A DNA stretch of 64,000 nucleotides from Loripinus fragilis (taxonomy: Eukaryota; Mollusca; Bivalvia; Lucinida; Lucinidae): NCBI GenBank assembly GCA_964019695.1, contig OZ026515.1, positions 133,384,849 through 133,448,848 on the forward strand, written 5' to 3'. This document shows positions 25,261 to 39,555 of the stretch, one piece after another; the first letter of the stretch is position 1; each line of letters starts with the position of its first letter. The notes beneath the pieces were generated by a model. The model had not been told where the DNA came from. It made no database searches and saw only the letters and a list, made by a program, of their open reading frames with translations. The position numbers and the translations under genes were made by a program.

Positions 25261-25747
25261 GGGGGAGTTTTTACTGGGACAGAAAGGACATCAGCTATGG
25301 ATATACATGACTCTCAAGACACTTTTTCAAGTATTTGATCCTCTGACGAAAAGTTGCTTGATATTTTGGCTTTTTGTGCTCTGTCCTTCTACCCCATTAG
25401 CCCGTCCATGGCTGCATTACTTTAAATTATTGTTTAGACTTTCGTGCAACTTTGTGAGATTCTTTGTGAAGACAATGGAAAATTGGTGGTCCAAACATTC
25501 ATTTCTCAAATCACTTCTGCTGTCTTTGAATTTATGTGAGTAGCGCATTCCTGTCCGTTTTTTTTTATTGAGCCACATAATCCCATCCCACCACATGGAG
25601 TACAATACTGTTCATCAATTGTAATGTACAATACCACTGCTTTACAAAAATGCAGAAACATTTTGCATAGAATTGCATGCTTTTGATATTTTGTTTTTCG
25701 GGGGTAGGGAGTTTCTATACCAGACTAAAAATCCCCATTTATACCAA

Positions 25748-26290
25748 AGTAAGAGAGAAAGCAAAGATCAGGAATTTATACAATCAAGTACCACACTTAA
25801 CACAGGACACCATAAGGGAAAAAGACAAAAGCACAAGAACCATCCCATATAAGAGAGCGAATATGTTAACACTTTCCAAACAGGTGGCCACAAGGCTGCA
25901 ATTAAAATATATCACAGAAGGCAATGACAAACACAAGAATCACCTTGGAACGGTCAGTAAGAAAATTACTGGAGAGCTTAAACTAATTTCACGATGTCAG
26001 CCTTCCCATTTGTTTTGGTGATTCGAGACACATAGCTGTTTGGTTTTCATGAATTATCCCTAACTTATCCATGAACTATCTCCTAGAACATATAATTCAA
26101 GGTATTAAAAAGGAAATAAAACAAAAAGGATCTAGCAGTACTTAAAACTGAATACAAGAGCAAAATAAACCAATAGTTCAACCTCTGTTGGGTTGACAAC
26201 AGACGTAGCATCAGGTCCCAACCATCCCATCTATAGATAAATCTTTAAAGTCTTTGAAATATTAGATAAACTTTAAGGTAGGGATTCCAA
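25748..26290 (-). mobile_element. Penelope-like element, 3' region fragment
   Basis: This minus-strand copy matches 14935-15455 and 51345-51900 through the tail, the central accgttccaagg block and the aagtctttaaag block. It lacks reverse transcriptase. Confidence 0.6.
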
Positions 26291-26434
26291 TGTGACCAGT
26301 TTGTTTACATATATAAACTACTGTACCTCATAATTTAATTTAAGGCGATGTGGAAAGTCAAATATACCCTGCAGAACTTCAGTTACATAAAGCCAATACC
26401 ACTAATATTGAAGCCTCGTTTTTTACTTACATTT

Positions 26435-27350
26435 GACCAAAATTTAGGATAAGCGTGACGATTATGATTTTGAAATTGTCAGTCTCCCATTTAAGATGGT
26501 AATGTTCCTAGCTCTACATCCTATGGTGGTTATATTTCTCAACTCATCCGATTTGCTAGAGCTAGCTATGTTACTGCTTTCAACACTCGCAATTTACTGT
26601 TAACTTAGAAACTTCTTAATCAAGGTAATATGTCTCATAAACTTCGCAAAACTTTTTCAAATGTTACCGCTGATGCTATGATTTGGTATTCAAATTCAAT
26701 ATTGGACTTAAATCTCTCTTCAGAACCAGAGTTTTACGGCAACTAAGTGTATAAATGAATGGAAATTGTTGGATCCAATAATTTTTTGATGCAGTTTATT
26801 AAAATAATTGCTCATTATAAGATTTGTTAAAACAATTAATGCATTGTGTCCGACTGCATGCTTGGTTGTAAACCAAATCACCGTTAGCAACTTTGCTTTC
26901 CTCTTTAATTTTAACGCTGGCGGGTTGACCTAAGATTCTATGATGGTTTTGATTTCAAGACTTATTTAAAGATGAGAGAGTTAGGGCCTGATGCTTTGTC
27001 TGTGGTTGAGCACACCTGCATTTAACGATTTGAATATTTGACTTCAGTATACAGATGAATTTACTGTTGAGTTCTTATCTTTGTTTCATCTCTTTTTTTT
27101 TAATCTTGATTTATATTTACTAGAAGACGATACATCGATCAGTTAGGGATCTTTCACACAAACCAAACATCATTTGTCTTGATCCACATCAAAAATAAGG
27201 GTGCAGTTGGCGCTGTCAAACATGTTTGGGCACTCCAGTAACTTTTTACTGACCATTTTAAGAAGGTGCTTCTTTTGTTAATCCTTTTTTGCTATTTGTG
27301 TTGCATGCCAGAGGAGGGGCTGACCCCTTTTGTGTGTGATTTTTTTTTAG
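26435..27350 (+). pseudogene. Penelope-like reverse-transcriptase C-terminal fragment and 3' region
   Basis: On the plus strand the DNA encodes the region after the catalytic core. Landmarks are a D-K-R-D-D motif, a 'tcatcctatggtggttatatttctcaactcatccg' equivalent of S-Y-G-G-Y-I-S-Q-L, then 'ttcaacactcgcaattta', in several frames with stops. It continues through 'gactgcatgcttggttgta' into the 3' untranslated part. It is the opposite orientation to the adjacent copies, so this locus has received several insertions or rearrangements. Confidence 0.6.
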
Positions 27351-27544
27351 TTTTTGTCACTTCTCATATGGAAATATCTTTTAATTGGACCAATAAGTTT
27401 ATCTTAAATCAAATTTTGAGTCAACCCATTTAAACAGAATGTATTTTCCCATCCTTATCAATGGGACCAGTCTATTTCCGTTGCAATGGTTGTTAGATGG
27501 TATTTTCATCTTTATTTAATTTCTAATATAATATTCTGTAAGCA

Positions 27545-28150
27545 AATAGTTAAAAGTAAGAAAGACGGCAAAGATCAGGAAACGATACAATCAAGTACCA
27601 CACCTGACCCAGGATACCACATTGGAAAGTAACAAAAAAAAACAATAAACATCACCAACACGAGCCAAGAGGTCAGTCCTTTCCCAGCAGGTGAACACAA
27701 TGCAGCAATGAATAGACACGAACGCATGAGAAACATAAGACACAAGAACACAAATGATCCACGAAAGAAGTACCGTCTTGGAATGGTCATAAACCCCTGA
27801 GCTGATGCTCCTTTATGCGTCGTTTAATCTGGGTATAGACTGTTTTCCTATGTGTCACCAAAAGGTCGCATTGTATACATGGTGTAAGTAATGTAAAGAG
27901 TTGAAAAAATCATATGCAGACAAATTGGTCGCAGTGCTTTAAATTTATCTTTTACTTAACGTGAATTTTTAATAGACAAAAATAGATTGTTACCAGATCT
28001 TTCATATTTTTTTCGTGGTACCTTATTACATGCTTTTTGATAGTATTGGAATCAATATTCACATAGGTATTGGTAATGATTTTATTAAAATTATACATAG
28101 TATATCTAATAAATTTATTTTATTTAGGGCTAATGTTTAGGAATTTCTGT
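27545..28150 (-). mobile_element. Penelope-like element, tail joined to upstream part
   Basis: Positions 27548-27790 match the 3' tail. Positions 27890-28150 match the part upstream of reverse transcriptase seen near 34730-34880 (aaaatagattgttaccaga, ttattacatgctttttgatag). The reverse-transcriptase region between them is missing, so this copy is internally deleted or chimeric. Confidence 0.5.
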
Positions 28151-31100
28151 ATAAATAAAGTAATTTGGAGCAAAGGAAATCACGGATCCATTTATTTTAA
28201 AGATACTATGTAAATCGAAAAACTTCATACTTTTGTTAATGGCATTTATTGATGACCTCAGAATCGATATTAGGACAAAGAAAATGCTAAATAAAACATA
28301 ACACCTTGTAAAAAGGGCTTCGTTTTATGATATGTTAGCTATATAGTAAATTTATTAGCCTCTAGCTCTAAATTGCGTAAAACTGAGCAAGGTAAATAAC
28401 TAAGAAATGAATCTTAACTATGGTTACCGTCCTTATCCAAAACAACTGAAAGATATTTTAGAGAAGTATTAATGCTTTCTTCTGCACATAATTCACACTA
28501 AACGTTGTTTTTTTTTCTACGTTAACCATGAGATCTAACTTAACGCTTCTTACATTCAAAAGAGAAGGAACATCAAAATCGGACATTTTAGAAATATGAT
28601 ATTTTTGGCATAGATGTATCTTATAATTTTATCCATTTTAATTCAGTTTCGAGTTTTTATATCTTAATTTAGATGAAGAATTTGGATCATAAATGATGTT
28701 TTCAGCTTTCAACTTTGCTAGGTGAATGGCCTGTTTGGTATAAACGGCAATACAGAAAAGTGTCAATTTTTAGGCCTTTTCATCTTAATAAAGTACTCAT
28801 GAAATCTAGTCTCTAAGGATCCACCAGACTGCTAAACATATTGCATGCCACAATTAGTAAAAAATAAACCAGATCAGATGATGTTAAGTTCAAATCATAA
28901 TTATTGATTATGGAGAACTGTCTACTATATACAGATGAGGTAATGGTACGTTTTGTACATAAATGTGTGCAACAGACACACCATTTGGCATTGCAATTTG
29001 AAAACGTTGAGAAACATTCCTCGACTCTTAAACACATGGAATGGTTAAGTATACTTCCTAAGAATAGGTGACCCAAGAGGGGATGCCCTAATGGAAATGC
29101 CTTAATTCCCAAGCATGGTAAAGGAGAAACAGAATCGTAGCATATCACTAAACAAATGCTACAAATGATTGAAACATTCTTGTTTTGACTGCACTCTGAT
29201 TTAGTTAGATGTACAAAAATCAAAGATAACAAATAAAGGTTAATGCTAATTTAATAATCAGTAACACAAGCGACAAATATATGCATAATAACAGTTTATT
29301 AATATTCCATTTGTGTTGCCTGGTCTCCTCTCACTCCCTCAAAGACCCTTGCAAATTTGATTGAAACTTAAGCTTGAGGAGATCCCAGAAGAAACAACTA
29401 AAGATTGTCTATGGAATAAGGCATGACAATTACCTGATTAATCCAAGGCATAAGGTGAATGAGCTCACCCAATTGGCAGGTGACCCCACCAGATACAGCC
29501 AATAGAAAGGTAGTCTCACCATGGAACATGGAAGTGATCATATCTGTTGCTTAGGGTAGGATGACCCAGACCCTTTATGGAATATTAATGCAGAAGGCGA
29601 ATTATCACGCCCCTGGATTAATTCTTAATGATGAAAGGCGACTGATCTCACCAAGTTTGGCAGATGATTCCACTACATACAGACAATAGGAAAGTGATCT
29701 CTGCTTTGAACAGGTAAGTGATCTTACCTTTAGCTATATGTCATGAAACGAATTTGCCTCATGATTTGCATAAATGATAAAGGACTTAAGAACTATATTC
29801 TATTGATGTAGCCTCATGATTTGAATAAATGACAAAATATATTCTAATGGTGTAGCTTTTAATTTGTCATAAGATCATAGTCTCCTCTATACTAACTAAA
29901 GATTGTTTTAACCATTACAGAGACATTGAGGGTACACAATGAAATAATTGATCTGATCAAATGTAAACAAATGAGAACTTGACATAAAAATAATACCAAT
30001 ATATGATCACCCCATGCAATGTATTTGCCATCCAGCAAAACCCAGTCCTGTGCAAGAGGTATAAAAGCTGTGGATTTCCTACATTGGGAGGTGGGTGGCA
30101 ATCCAACACCCAGTGATCAATTTTGATATCCACAGAATATAAACCTTTTTCAAGGCTATACCAATTTTTGTATGTACAATTAAATGATTTGAAAATCTCG
30201 TGAATTAAAATTGCCCCGATCATTATTATTTTCATATGCACATTCATCTAGCACTTGTGACAAAGGTCTAGTTTGACTGAAAATCCTAGTTTACTCAATA
30301 CTGGATGAACCTTACCGTCATACATTCCAATCTATTGGATGAAATGATTGGAAAGGTCAGTTCATTATAGTAATGAATAATTAATAAACGACTGAAAAGT
30401 GGTGGCGTTGGCTGGGTTAAGCATTCTGCCTTGCCTTGTGCGGTTTAATGGGCAAAAGTTAAGCGGTCTTTCAGAAAAGTTGTCTCTCGATCCACGTATT
30501 TTTTGGTTAAAAATGCAAAAATATGCTTTTTAGAAGCAAAAATGGTTTTGAGTGAAGTTTTATATCAAATTTAATTTCAGTTGGTAACAAACTTGTTTAG
30601 CCGACTTCAAAATAACAACAAGGACTTGAAATTGTGTCAAAAGTAGATGTCTTACGCATTTTTTAAAATATCATATTTTTTCAGTATTTTGCAATTCATT
30701 TGTAGCTCGTGCTAAAATTGTTGTACGCATTTTATTTTATCTTTACAAGACAGTCCAAACAGTATAGAACTTTGCCATCTTTCTAACTTTGATTCGTGCA
30801 TTTTATGGTGACAAACATTCCACTGCTGCTGCGCGCTTCTGGTTTGAATGTAAAACTTAAAAGTCAATTTGACTGTACTTTGCATTATTTTTTTTTCAAA
30901 TTCTAAAGTAGAATAGTGACATCTAGTAGTAATGAATACTCGCTGAAAATTTCAATGCCGTGTTGCAGATAATAAGGCGTGCAGAACAGTGCCAACTTCC
31001 TATCAAAATTGTATGCTTAAAGCTTGATTCCTATGATCAAGCTGCTGGTAGTGTTTGTCTTCATGCTATTACGTAACAGAAACGAGGATTGGAGCAAATC

Positions 31101-32593
31101 ATTTAAAGCATTTTTGTTTCTGATCACGGTAGTCAGACTCATCTTCAAACAAGCAAAAATACAAATGGATGGCGTCTCTGTGGAATATTTCATATGGTAG
31201 AAAAAATGTGACATTTTGAAATGGGGGTACCTTTACTCTAGCATCATCTGTGCAAGAAGTACTAGTCATTTTTAAATGAAATGACCTGCAGAGGTTTGGT
31301 TGGTCTATAGAAGCATGCATTTTGTATAAACCAATCTTACTTTCAAAACTAGTGTACAAATGTAAGGTGACCAATTAGAAATTTTGCAAAGTGTATATTT
31401 TGTATTTGGTCAAAATTGGAATTACAATTTTAATACGTTGCGATCTTTGTCAAGATACCATTTCAACATAAAAACTGCCCATATATGTTTAGAATATGTT
31501 GGCCAAATTCCTTAAAAATAAGGAACGGTAACATTTTTTCTTACTTGTAAACATATTGTCCTAATTCGTAAAAATAAAAATAAACAACCATTATGTTTCG
31601 TTATAAAACATGCTTGAATACTGACTTAGTTTGAATAACCATGCTTATTTTAGTGGCAGAGGTTGATATGTTCAGTATTTTCCCTGTTATGGATTCGCAA
31701 ATAAATAACACCATTCTTTGATTGTAAAATTCAACGAGTTTTGTTTAATGAAGTACTTACACAATAGTTTTGCCCAAATTGATACAATATGATAAGAACT
31801 CTACTTAACTCATTTAGTTGTTACCGTTAAAGCTACATCTAGCACCAATTTCACACTTTATATGTAAAATTATTAAATTCATACAGAAGACAAAACTTGT
31901 GACAGGTCAATTCATACAGAAGAAGAATCTTACATCTATGATTTCATTATTGGTCAAAGGCTTCATTAAAAATCCAGTTCAAAAAGTTACTCCCTATCAT
32001 ACCTATTGGTTAAAATTAACATTTATTCAAAGAAGCATTTGGCCACAAAGCTATTGTTCTGTAAAATGGATGAAGATATTCATCAAAGAGTAACATTTAT
32101 ACTTTAGCTAGCTACGTAGTCCAGACATACAACTTCGTTCCTTGGTCTCACTTGTTCATGTAGAACACTGTTCTGTGATATCACTCACTAGACTCTGTTA
32201 CACTTTATCCTTGTCATGGCACCACTGTGTGGTTAAAATGTACCCGAATGTCATATATGCTTGTAGTCTGAACGCTACTTTTTATACATCCTCTAAGAGG
32301 GTAGGACTTGAAAGGGTGGCGAGGGAAGGTTAGGTCATGTAATTCTAGAAAGCCAGGTGGAAGTGATAGGTATCAAAGTGACAAGACGAAAGACATGACA
32401 AGATTTATTTTTAGCGGACCATAAACTAAACTATAATTAACAGACTATTTTTTGGTAGACAGATTGGATGATTGTATTGGATAACTGTTGATAAAGTGCG
32501 ATAAATAGGGGTATGATAGATGATCTTAAACCTAAAACCATGCCTTCCCACCAACTTTTAACTACCATTTCTAACTATAATTCATACTATATG
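28151..32593. other. Long gene-free stretch
   Basis: A 139-residue minus-strand frame at 28813-29232 has no recognisable motif and unremarkable composition. I do not consider it a supported gene. Positions 29370-29720 contain two diverged ~190-bp units with 'gatctcaccaa..ttggcagatga'. The rest is AT-rich and featureless. Confidence 0.35.
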
Positions 32594-32830
32594 GTTGCGA
32601 AGTGCAGTTGGTAACGTGTCTGGCTACAGTTGTGAGTCTGACTGCAGATCAAGGGGTCACAAATTTGATACTGCCCGTTCCAATACTTTCGTGGAAATTG
32701 ATCATGATATAGTTTCTAGTGTCATTCTTCACTGTTTGGCCCAAATCATTCAAGAAGGGTCGTTGCCAGTTACAAGCGAAAGTATATGCATGAAGTATTG
32801 GCTTGGAAAAAGTGTGGTAAGGTTTACTGA
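32594..32830 (+). mobile_element. tRNA-derived SINE, family 3, copy 1
   Basis: An A-box-like GCAGTTGGTAACGTGTCTGG is followed by a B-box-like GGTCACAAATTTGATACTG. Then comes a body with 'gaaattgatcatgatatag' and 'ctagtgtcatt' that is shared with 60910-61080. The tRNA head is decayed. Confidence 0.5.
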
Positions 32831-33159
32831 ACGTCCTGCCATGACCATAGCTGTTGAATTGGGGCGTAAAGCAACAAAAGAAACCAAAAAACTATAATCC
32901 TTAACGATAAAAAAACACTTCCTTACCCTAACTTAGGAGACTCATAAAACTATCACGAATCTACGTTCACCTTTGCTGTATAACCTTTCCTGCACTAAAC
33001 TGTTGGATATGTTCAGCGGACATGAGAGAGCTGATTTTTTTTCAGGACCTCTGTGTTATTAGCTGCGTAAGGACTGTGGGTGACAGGATAATACAGAGAT
33101 GTTGTCGACTGGATAATTTTATTTTTCAATAATTCACAGAATAGGACGTAAGAGAGTTA

Positions 33160-34880
33160 ATAGATACAAAGACTTGTAGTATTAGAAGGACTCTAGGACC
33201 TCATATGGGGAAAGTGACAGAACAAGAAAACATTACACACAAGTAAACCAAGTAGTCAACCCTTAGCCAACAGATCACCACAGGGGCTGCAAAAATGAGG
33301 CTTGGCAGTATGACAAAGACAAAAACACACAAATAAGACCCATAAAAGAAGCACCGCCTTGGAATGGTAAATAAGAAAACTACTTGAAGGCTTAAACTAG
33401 TTTCACGATACCAGCCTCGCCTTTAATTCTGACATAGATCAAGACATGGATGTTTGGTTTGCATGAAAGATCCACAATTTAACCTTAATCATCTCCTAGT
33501 ACATATAAATCAAGATATAGCATGGAAATAAATCTAAGATCAGGACTTACAACTAAATACCTGAGCAAAAGTAATCCAACACTTAAAAGCTAATGGGCCG
33601 GAAAACAGACGAAGCATCAGGCACCAATCATTTGATATATGGACACAGCTTTAAGTCAGAACCATAATAGAATATGAGGTCCGACCAGCCGACGTCCAAT
33701 CAAAGAGGAAAGCAAAGTTTCAAATCGTTATTTGTTTAATTACCAAGCAACGCAGTTTGTTGAAATACATAAATATTATAGCCAATCTTTTTATAATGAG
33801 AATTTATTTTGATAAACTGTGATAAAAAATTATTAATGCCAATGGTTTTCTTTAATTTATCACTAAGTTGCCACAAAACTCTGGTTCGGAAAGACCTTGG
33901 CGCAAGAGAGATTTAAGTGAGAGATTTAAGTCTGCCATTGAGTTTAGATATCAAGTCAAAGCATCGGCAATACAACTAAGAAAAACATTTACGAAGTTAA
34001 TGATACAGATAGGCTTGTTTAAGAAGTTTATAAAGTTAAATATTTTTACGAGTGTTGAAGTCTGCAACATGACAAGATGCTCTAGCAGATCGGATAAGTT
34101 GACAAATATAAACTCCATATGATGTAGAGTGAGTAACATCACCATCTAAAAATGGGAAACTAACGATTTCATAATCAAAACCGCCATATTTATCGTACAT
34201 TTTGGTAGAAACAATATCATTAGAAACGGAAGAATGCAAGTCCAAAAACACAGCTTTGGTATCAGAGGTATTAGTTATTAAGTTGGAGCTCTGAAGAGTA
34301 CATCTGAATTAATATATCGTCAAAAAGTATATTATGTATGCTTAAAATATCATCCAAATATCTGGATGCAGTGTTAAACCCCTGAATAATGTAAGCCTAT
34401 TTATCATCAGAAAGAGACATCATAAAGTCCCTCTCAAAACAAAATTAGAATGAATCTGCAATCTGGGGAGCACAATGGAACCCCAACGACTTGTCTATCC
34501 AATTAAGTGACCCCAATCGTCTAAAAATGCATTCCAACCAAACAATCATTTTAACAAGACCGTGCATGATATATTTTCGGCTGTTCTGAAGTGAAACACG
34601 TGTTTCTGTCATTTCATGCAAGGTAAGGAGAGCCTTCTCTTTGGGAATTTCGTTCAATCAGGACATTTAGTTTATCATTAGTTAAAATATGAGGTTAAGT
34701 AGTTTAAAGCGTGGAAAACGCATATGTAGACAAACTGACCGCATTGAAATCCCTAGTTTTAAGTTTATCTAATACTTCACCTGAATGTTTACTAGACCAA
34801 AATAGATTCTTATCAGACTAGTTATTAACTTTTTCGCAGTGCTTTATTACATGGTTTTTGATAGCGGTAAGACAAGAAGT
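33160..34880 (-). pseudogene. Penelope-like element with decayed reverse transcriptase
   Basis: The 3' tail lies at about 33165-33700 and reverse-transcriptase remnants extend to about 34690. Visible parts on the minus strand are H-C-A-P-Q-I-A-D (the GTNCAP-type box, near 34450), and a later block with K-M-Y-D-K, F-P-F-L-D-G-D-V and S-Y-G-V-Y-I. Frameshifts and stops separate them. Positions 34700-34880 match the upstream region also seen at 27890-28150. Confidence 0.65.
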
Positions 34881-35224
34881 TAACAAGGATCTCTGACAGT
34901 CTTAAAGAAGAATTGTCCATAAGAAATGGCCATAGACAGTCAAAATCCTTAAGAACAAAGTATTACAAAAGTTTATTAAGCGTTATTTTGTATAAACATG
35001 TAGCTTATCATCAATTTACAATTGCATGTATACAGTATGTAGTTCTGATACACCTTAGTGAACAGGACAGACTGATTGAGCTGGAATCATAACATGTATA
35101 ATCTATGTTTTAGCCATTTACAGGTAATAGTGAAAAGTCAAAGTCTTTGACAGCGGGGTTTGTAGTGTGTTAATTTGATTAGAGTGTTTCTCCATGATGA
35201 TACATTGCAATAGTTAGAAGGCGT

Positions 35225-35690
35225 CCATGCGTACCAGGGTTTGATTGTTGGATTTCTTTTGCTCCAGTATTCAGTTGTATATGCTGTTGAGTCCTTATCT
35301 TGGTTTCATCTACTTTTTATATCTCAATTTGTATTATCTAGTGGATGTTGCATCGATGGGTTGGGGATCTCTCATGCAAATCAAACATATATTTGTCTTG
35401 GTTCACTTCAGAAATAATGGTGAAGTTGGCACCCTATAACATAATTAGGCCAACTGGTAATTTTTTACAGGCTGTTTTTCTGTGGATCTTTTTTGTTTTT
35501 TAAAATTTAATATCAGTTATGCTGTCTTGTCTGTTCCTTGCGATCACCTGCTGGGAAAGGGCTTACCTCTTGGCTCTCTTTACGTGATATTTTCTTTCGT
35601 TGTTGTCACTTTCCTGTGTGGTTTCATGGGTCATTTGTGGCATTAAATTGCATCGATTCCTGATTTTTGCTTTCTTCCTTACCTTGTGTG
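35225..35690 (+). mobile_element. Penelope-like element, 3' region fragment
   Basis: The plus strand shows the block ttggatttcttttgctccag, 'tatatctcaatttgtattatc', 'cacctgctgggaaagggct' and the tail 'gattcctgatttttgct', all family landmarks. Confidence 0.6.
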
Positions 35691-36714
35691 AAGTACAGCT
35701 TACTTATATGCTATAATGATGGTAACTGATGATTACACGTAAGAGTGCTACAGGAACATGGAGGCCTGGCTAGTGTATGTACTGTTCGAAAAAAGTAGGA
35801 TAAATTCGAACATTAAAAATTATATCACTTACACAACCAATATTAACTAGTATTACATTTTCTAATTAGCAAGTGATCTCATGCATATATAGGATTGATC
35901 CAGTCATGTGTTTCTCAGACAACAATATTTCGACCAGGGGTTGACTCTCATATTTCACAAGGTTGACTCTCATATTTCACAAGTATATCTTGTTGACGGT
36001 AATAAAGCAAACAATATCCCCTATTCTTTACTTTTTGTAAGTTCAGAATATTTTTTTCTCTCTTAGTCCTCAGTTTCAGATCCATATGGCTATAATATCT
36101 AACAAGTTTCAGTGAATCGTCACAGTTTTTAAATGTTTTCTTCGCCTAGCTTAACAGAATTGACGATTATGGTACTAAGAATGCACCCATAGCAGACAAA
36201 TCTGCGGCATCGGCTGCTGCCCGTTCTAAGGCGTTGGTTCTGTTGTTGTTGTTAACTCATTGTTCATTGGGACTGCCATTGTTTGCGGGGTTCTTGATGG
36301 TGGTCCATTTTTGTTGTGTAGTATTAAGTGTCCTTTCTAGTATTGCAGTCCTCTTGTTTGGCTTTACTTTTCCCTTCTTCTTAAGTGCATGTGATTGTTA
36401 GTGTTCAGGGCTGTAGTGTATGATTTGTCATTACTGATCATAGTCATTTACTTTCTAAAGAAGCTAGCGTGTTCATTACAGTGCAGTATAATTCCCATCT
36501 TATTATATTTCGAAAGTATTATAGATGAAGGCCCATGAGTGTTAGGACATTTCATATAGTGCACGTATAACTTTCCCTAAATTTCAGGCTGATCGCAACA
36601 AGGCAGACCTATTAGACTCGACACTGTTCCTTTGTTGCCCAGACCTGGTCCGCTGTTTATGCTAACACTGATATACGCAGAAAGGAATTTATGAGAATTG
36701 AAGAAACAACTCTG
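35691..36714. other. Unannotated DNA
   Basis: A local duplication 'gttgactctcatatttcacaa' occurs twice in tandem near 35940-35985. No gene was recognised. Confidence 0.35.
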
Positions 36715-37390
36715 CAGGGTCTTTGAACTAATGGCAACAGACTGCATGCTTGGTGGTCAATCCAATCACGGTTGACAACTTTGTTTTCCTCTTTAATTGC
36801 ACGCTGGTGGGGTGGGACTTCCGACTCTATGACGGTTCCGACTTAAAGACTTATCTATTGATGAGATGGTAGGGGCCTGATGCTTTGGCTGTTTTTGTGG
36901 AACCCACCGGGGATTACCTGTTGGATTTCTTTTGCTCCAGTATACAGTTTTATTTACTGTTGAGTCCTTGTCTTTGCTTTATCTCCTTGTTATATCTTGA
37001 TTTATATGTTCTGGGAGATGATGCATTAATAAGTTAGGGGCCTTTCATGCAAACCAAATATCTATGTATCTTGATTAACATCTAAATTAAGGGGGGGGGG
37101 TGGCGCCGTGGGGCCGGTTTGAGCTCTTCAGTGAAATATTTTACTGACCGTTCCAAGGCCGTACTTCTTTTGGGAATCTTTTATGTTTTGTCTGTCTTGT
37201 GTTTGCTATGCCTTTGTGCGCGTCTGTTTGTATGTGCCTTGCAGTCACCTGCTGGGAAAGGGCTGACCTCTTGGCTTGCGTTTGTGGTGTCTAACTGTGA
37301 GTTTGTCACTTTCATATTGGTATCCTGGGTCAGGTATGGCACTTGATTGTATCGATTCCTGATCTTTGCACCCTTACTTACTTTCATGTA
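36715..37390 (+). mobile_element. Penelope-like element, 3' region with end of reverse transcriptase
   Basis: It begins inside the C-terminal reverse-transcriptase part (gactgcatgcttggtgg, 'ggttgacaactttgttttcc') and runs to the tail 'cctgatctttgcacccttac'. A poly-G run near 37090 lies inside. Orientation is opposite to the copies at 33160 and 51341. Confidence 0.65.
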
Positions 37391-38153
37391 CTTTTATTAT
37401 TTAAAAGAAATACTTTCAACATTGCTTGATCAGATCTAAATCAGAGAAATAATTTATACAACTGCTTGATCGCATCAACATTGCGTTTAAAACAATCGTC
37501 TTATTTCACAATATTTAAGAGAGAAAATGTGAAAACAACTATCACCTGCGTTTTCTTCGCTATAATGTCAATATATTTATTGGCAAAAATGATTTAACAA
37601 GAAGCAAGACTTTAAAATTATTAGCACTGCTAATTATTTATTTGGCACGAAACTTATTTAAAAACAACACGCGATAATTATGTTATCAAAAGTAAAATAT
37701 TTTGTGATCGCGTCATAATTATGTATAGTTCTTTGATAAATAGCATTAATTTCGTTAAACGTTTTAAAAAATCTCAAAGTGCCAAATATAATTTTATCAA
37801 AACAACATACTCCACAGGCTCAGCTAAACATTTATGTAGCTTGCTTCTTATTTCTTCTTATTGCAGGAAGTAATACTGCCAAGATGCAAAAAGTTCTAAC
37901 GAAAAGCAATAGTTTTAAGCTAGATGCAAAAATATTGCTACAACTCCTTTATAGCAATATCTTTTTTGCGAGGAGCTACATACTTTTTTTGTCAATTGAG
38001 ATAATAATTTGCCAGACAAGAAAATAAGACGTGCATGCTGTTTCTTTAGTCCGTTTGTCGACAAAAGATTGACCATTGAAATAAAAATTACTATCTAAAC
38101 GCAATATATTTGAATATTCTAAATATTATCGCATCAAATCCACTTATTTCTGA
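37391..38153. other. AT-rich DNA, no gene seen
   Basis: Short inverted blocks (tagcaatat..atattgcta near 37925-37960) are present. No coding or RNA gene was recognised. Confidence 0.35.
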
Positions 38154-38240
38154 CATTTTCGCCAGAAAACAGTCTTTTTCTGACGGATTTAAGTAGCAAG
38201 TGGTGGCGCATATACGCTTCCGTACTTGTTGGTTTCAATT
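38154..38240 (-). repeat. Dispersed repeat C, copy 2
   Basis: The inverted copy of 10648-10745 shares cagtctttttctgacggatt and 'ggtggcgcatatacgcttcc'. Confidence 0.5.
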
Positions 38241-38609
38241 TTTGTCCTCTTGTAAAACGTTTGTTACAGGATGCAAGATAAATTTCTTGCTAAAACATCC
38301 ATTTAAACTCATTTAAATGAACCTTAACAAAAATGAATATCAACGAAAACATTACAAAAATGAAAATGTCTTAAGTTTAAAGGGAAGCAACCTAGTAGAA
38401 ATACAAGTTAAAATTTTAAGAAAAGATTAGAAATTAGCCCAGTACAATATCTCATTATGTACAAGGTCTACACTGATGTATGTGGTATAAAATAGCTATT
38501 CGAAGTTTGTCCACCTGTATGTAAGATAATTCACTCGCTAAAGCTTGTGGATTATCTCCAAATACAGGCGGACACGATTACATATATGAATGATGAAAGG
38601 AGAAGATTC

Positions 38610-39370
38610 CAGCAGCCATGATCAACCCGCCAGTGAAAGGACATAACGCCATTTAAATGGTGTTTCGCTGGCGGGCCGATGATGGTCCACTAAAAAAAGG
38701 TATTTGGATCCTCTCTCTCCCCTCATCAACTGAAAAAAATTGCCAGAGTTGGAGCCGTTTGACCCCCTACACTGGATGCGCGCATGGAGGAGGTGCCCAC
38801 AACATATTTAGAAGACGGCTTGTGTGCCATATGATCTGTCTTCAAACAATGAAGCCAAACCTTTCTACATGTATAAAAAGGGAACACCTTCTTAGCATTT
38901 ATTTACATCCCGACACCAGGATCTTATATCGTGAAATTTCGAACTTAGCACAATAGCGAACCAAGAAGGCTGAGCTGAGTCTGTGCAAATGTGGAATCTC
39001 GATAGAGCCTTCTCACCGAATGGACGTCGATGAAAGCTCAGAATTTTGGTATCTAGACAAACTAAATATTGTAGATGTTTCATCCCTAAGATGTAGATGG
39101 TCATATACTATAAACAGTTATGACTTTAATTCAAACTGTTATGACTTTAATTCAAACTATTGACAATTTGAAGAAGAAAAGTCCAGCATGCGCAGATCAA
39201 GCTTTTTTCAGAGTGGTCCAACTCTGACAACTTTTTTTATAGTTGATAAGGAGAGAGAAGATTCAAATACCATAAAAAGTGTATCATCATTGGCCCGCCA
39301 GCGAGACGCCATTTAAATTGTCAGCAAACCGCCATTTAGGTGGACCAATGATGGCCGAACATCAAGAAAG
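38610..39370. mobile_element. Pair of facing CATTTAAATG hairpin elements
   Basis: A palindromic block (cgccagtgaaa..cgccatttaaatggtg..cgctggcgg) followed by 'gatgatggtccac' occurs at 38615-38690. A facing partner lies at 39270-39345, and the flanking 'gagagagaagattcaaatacc' and 'ggtatttggatcctctctct' pair as well. A third single copy lies at 49700-49810. This is consistent with a MITE whose two ends face each other 600 bp apart. Confidence 0.55.
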
Positions 39371-39555
39371 CTGGCTTGGAAGTTTTGTGATATCCGGGGT
39401 GACCAGTATCGCTAAGGAGCCCTATAACTAACTGATCTTCCAAGGGGTTCAGACCCCTGTCCCCTACCCCATATCCCACCTACGGATCCACCCATGCCTC
39501 GAACTATCGAGAATTGACCTGTTTCTGGAGCCTAATGAGCCAGCACAAGGGATTT

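Noticed and set aside
28813..29232. 139-residue minus-strand frame
   Set aside because: No motif, no neighbour and no sign of coding constraint could be seen. At this AT content a frame of this size is possible by chance in 64 kb.
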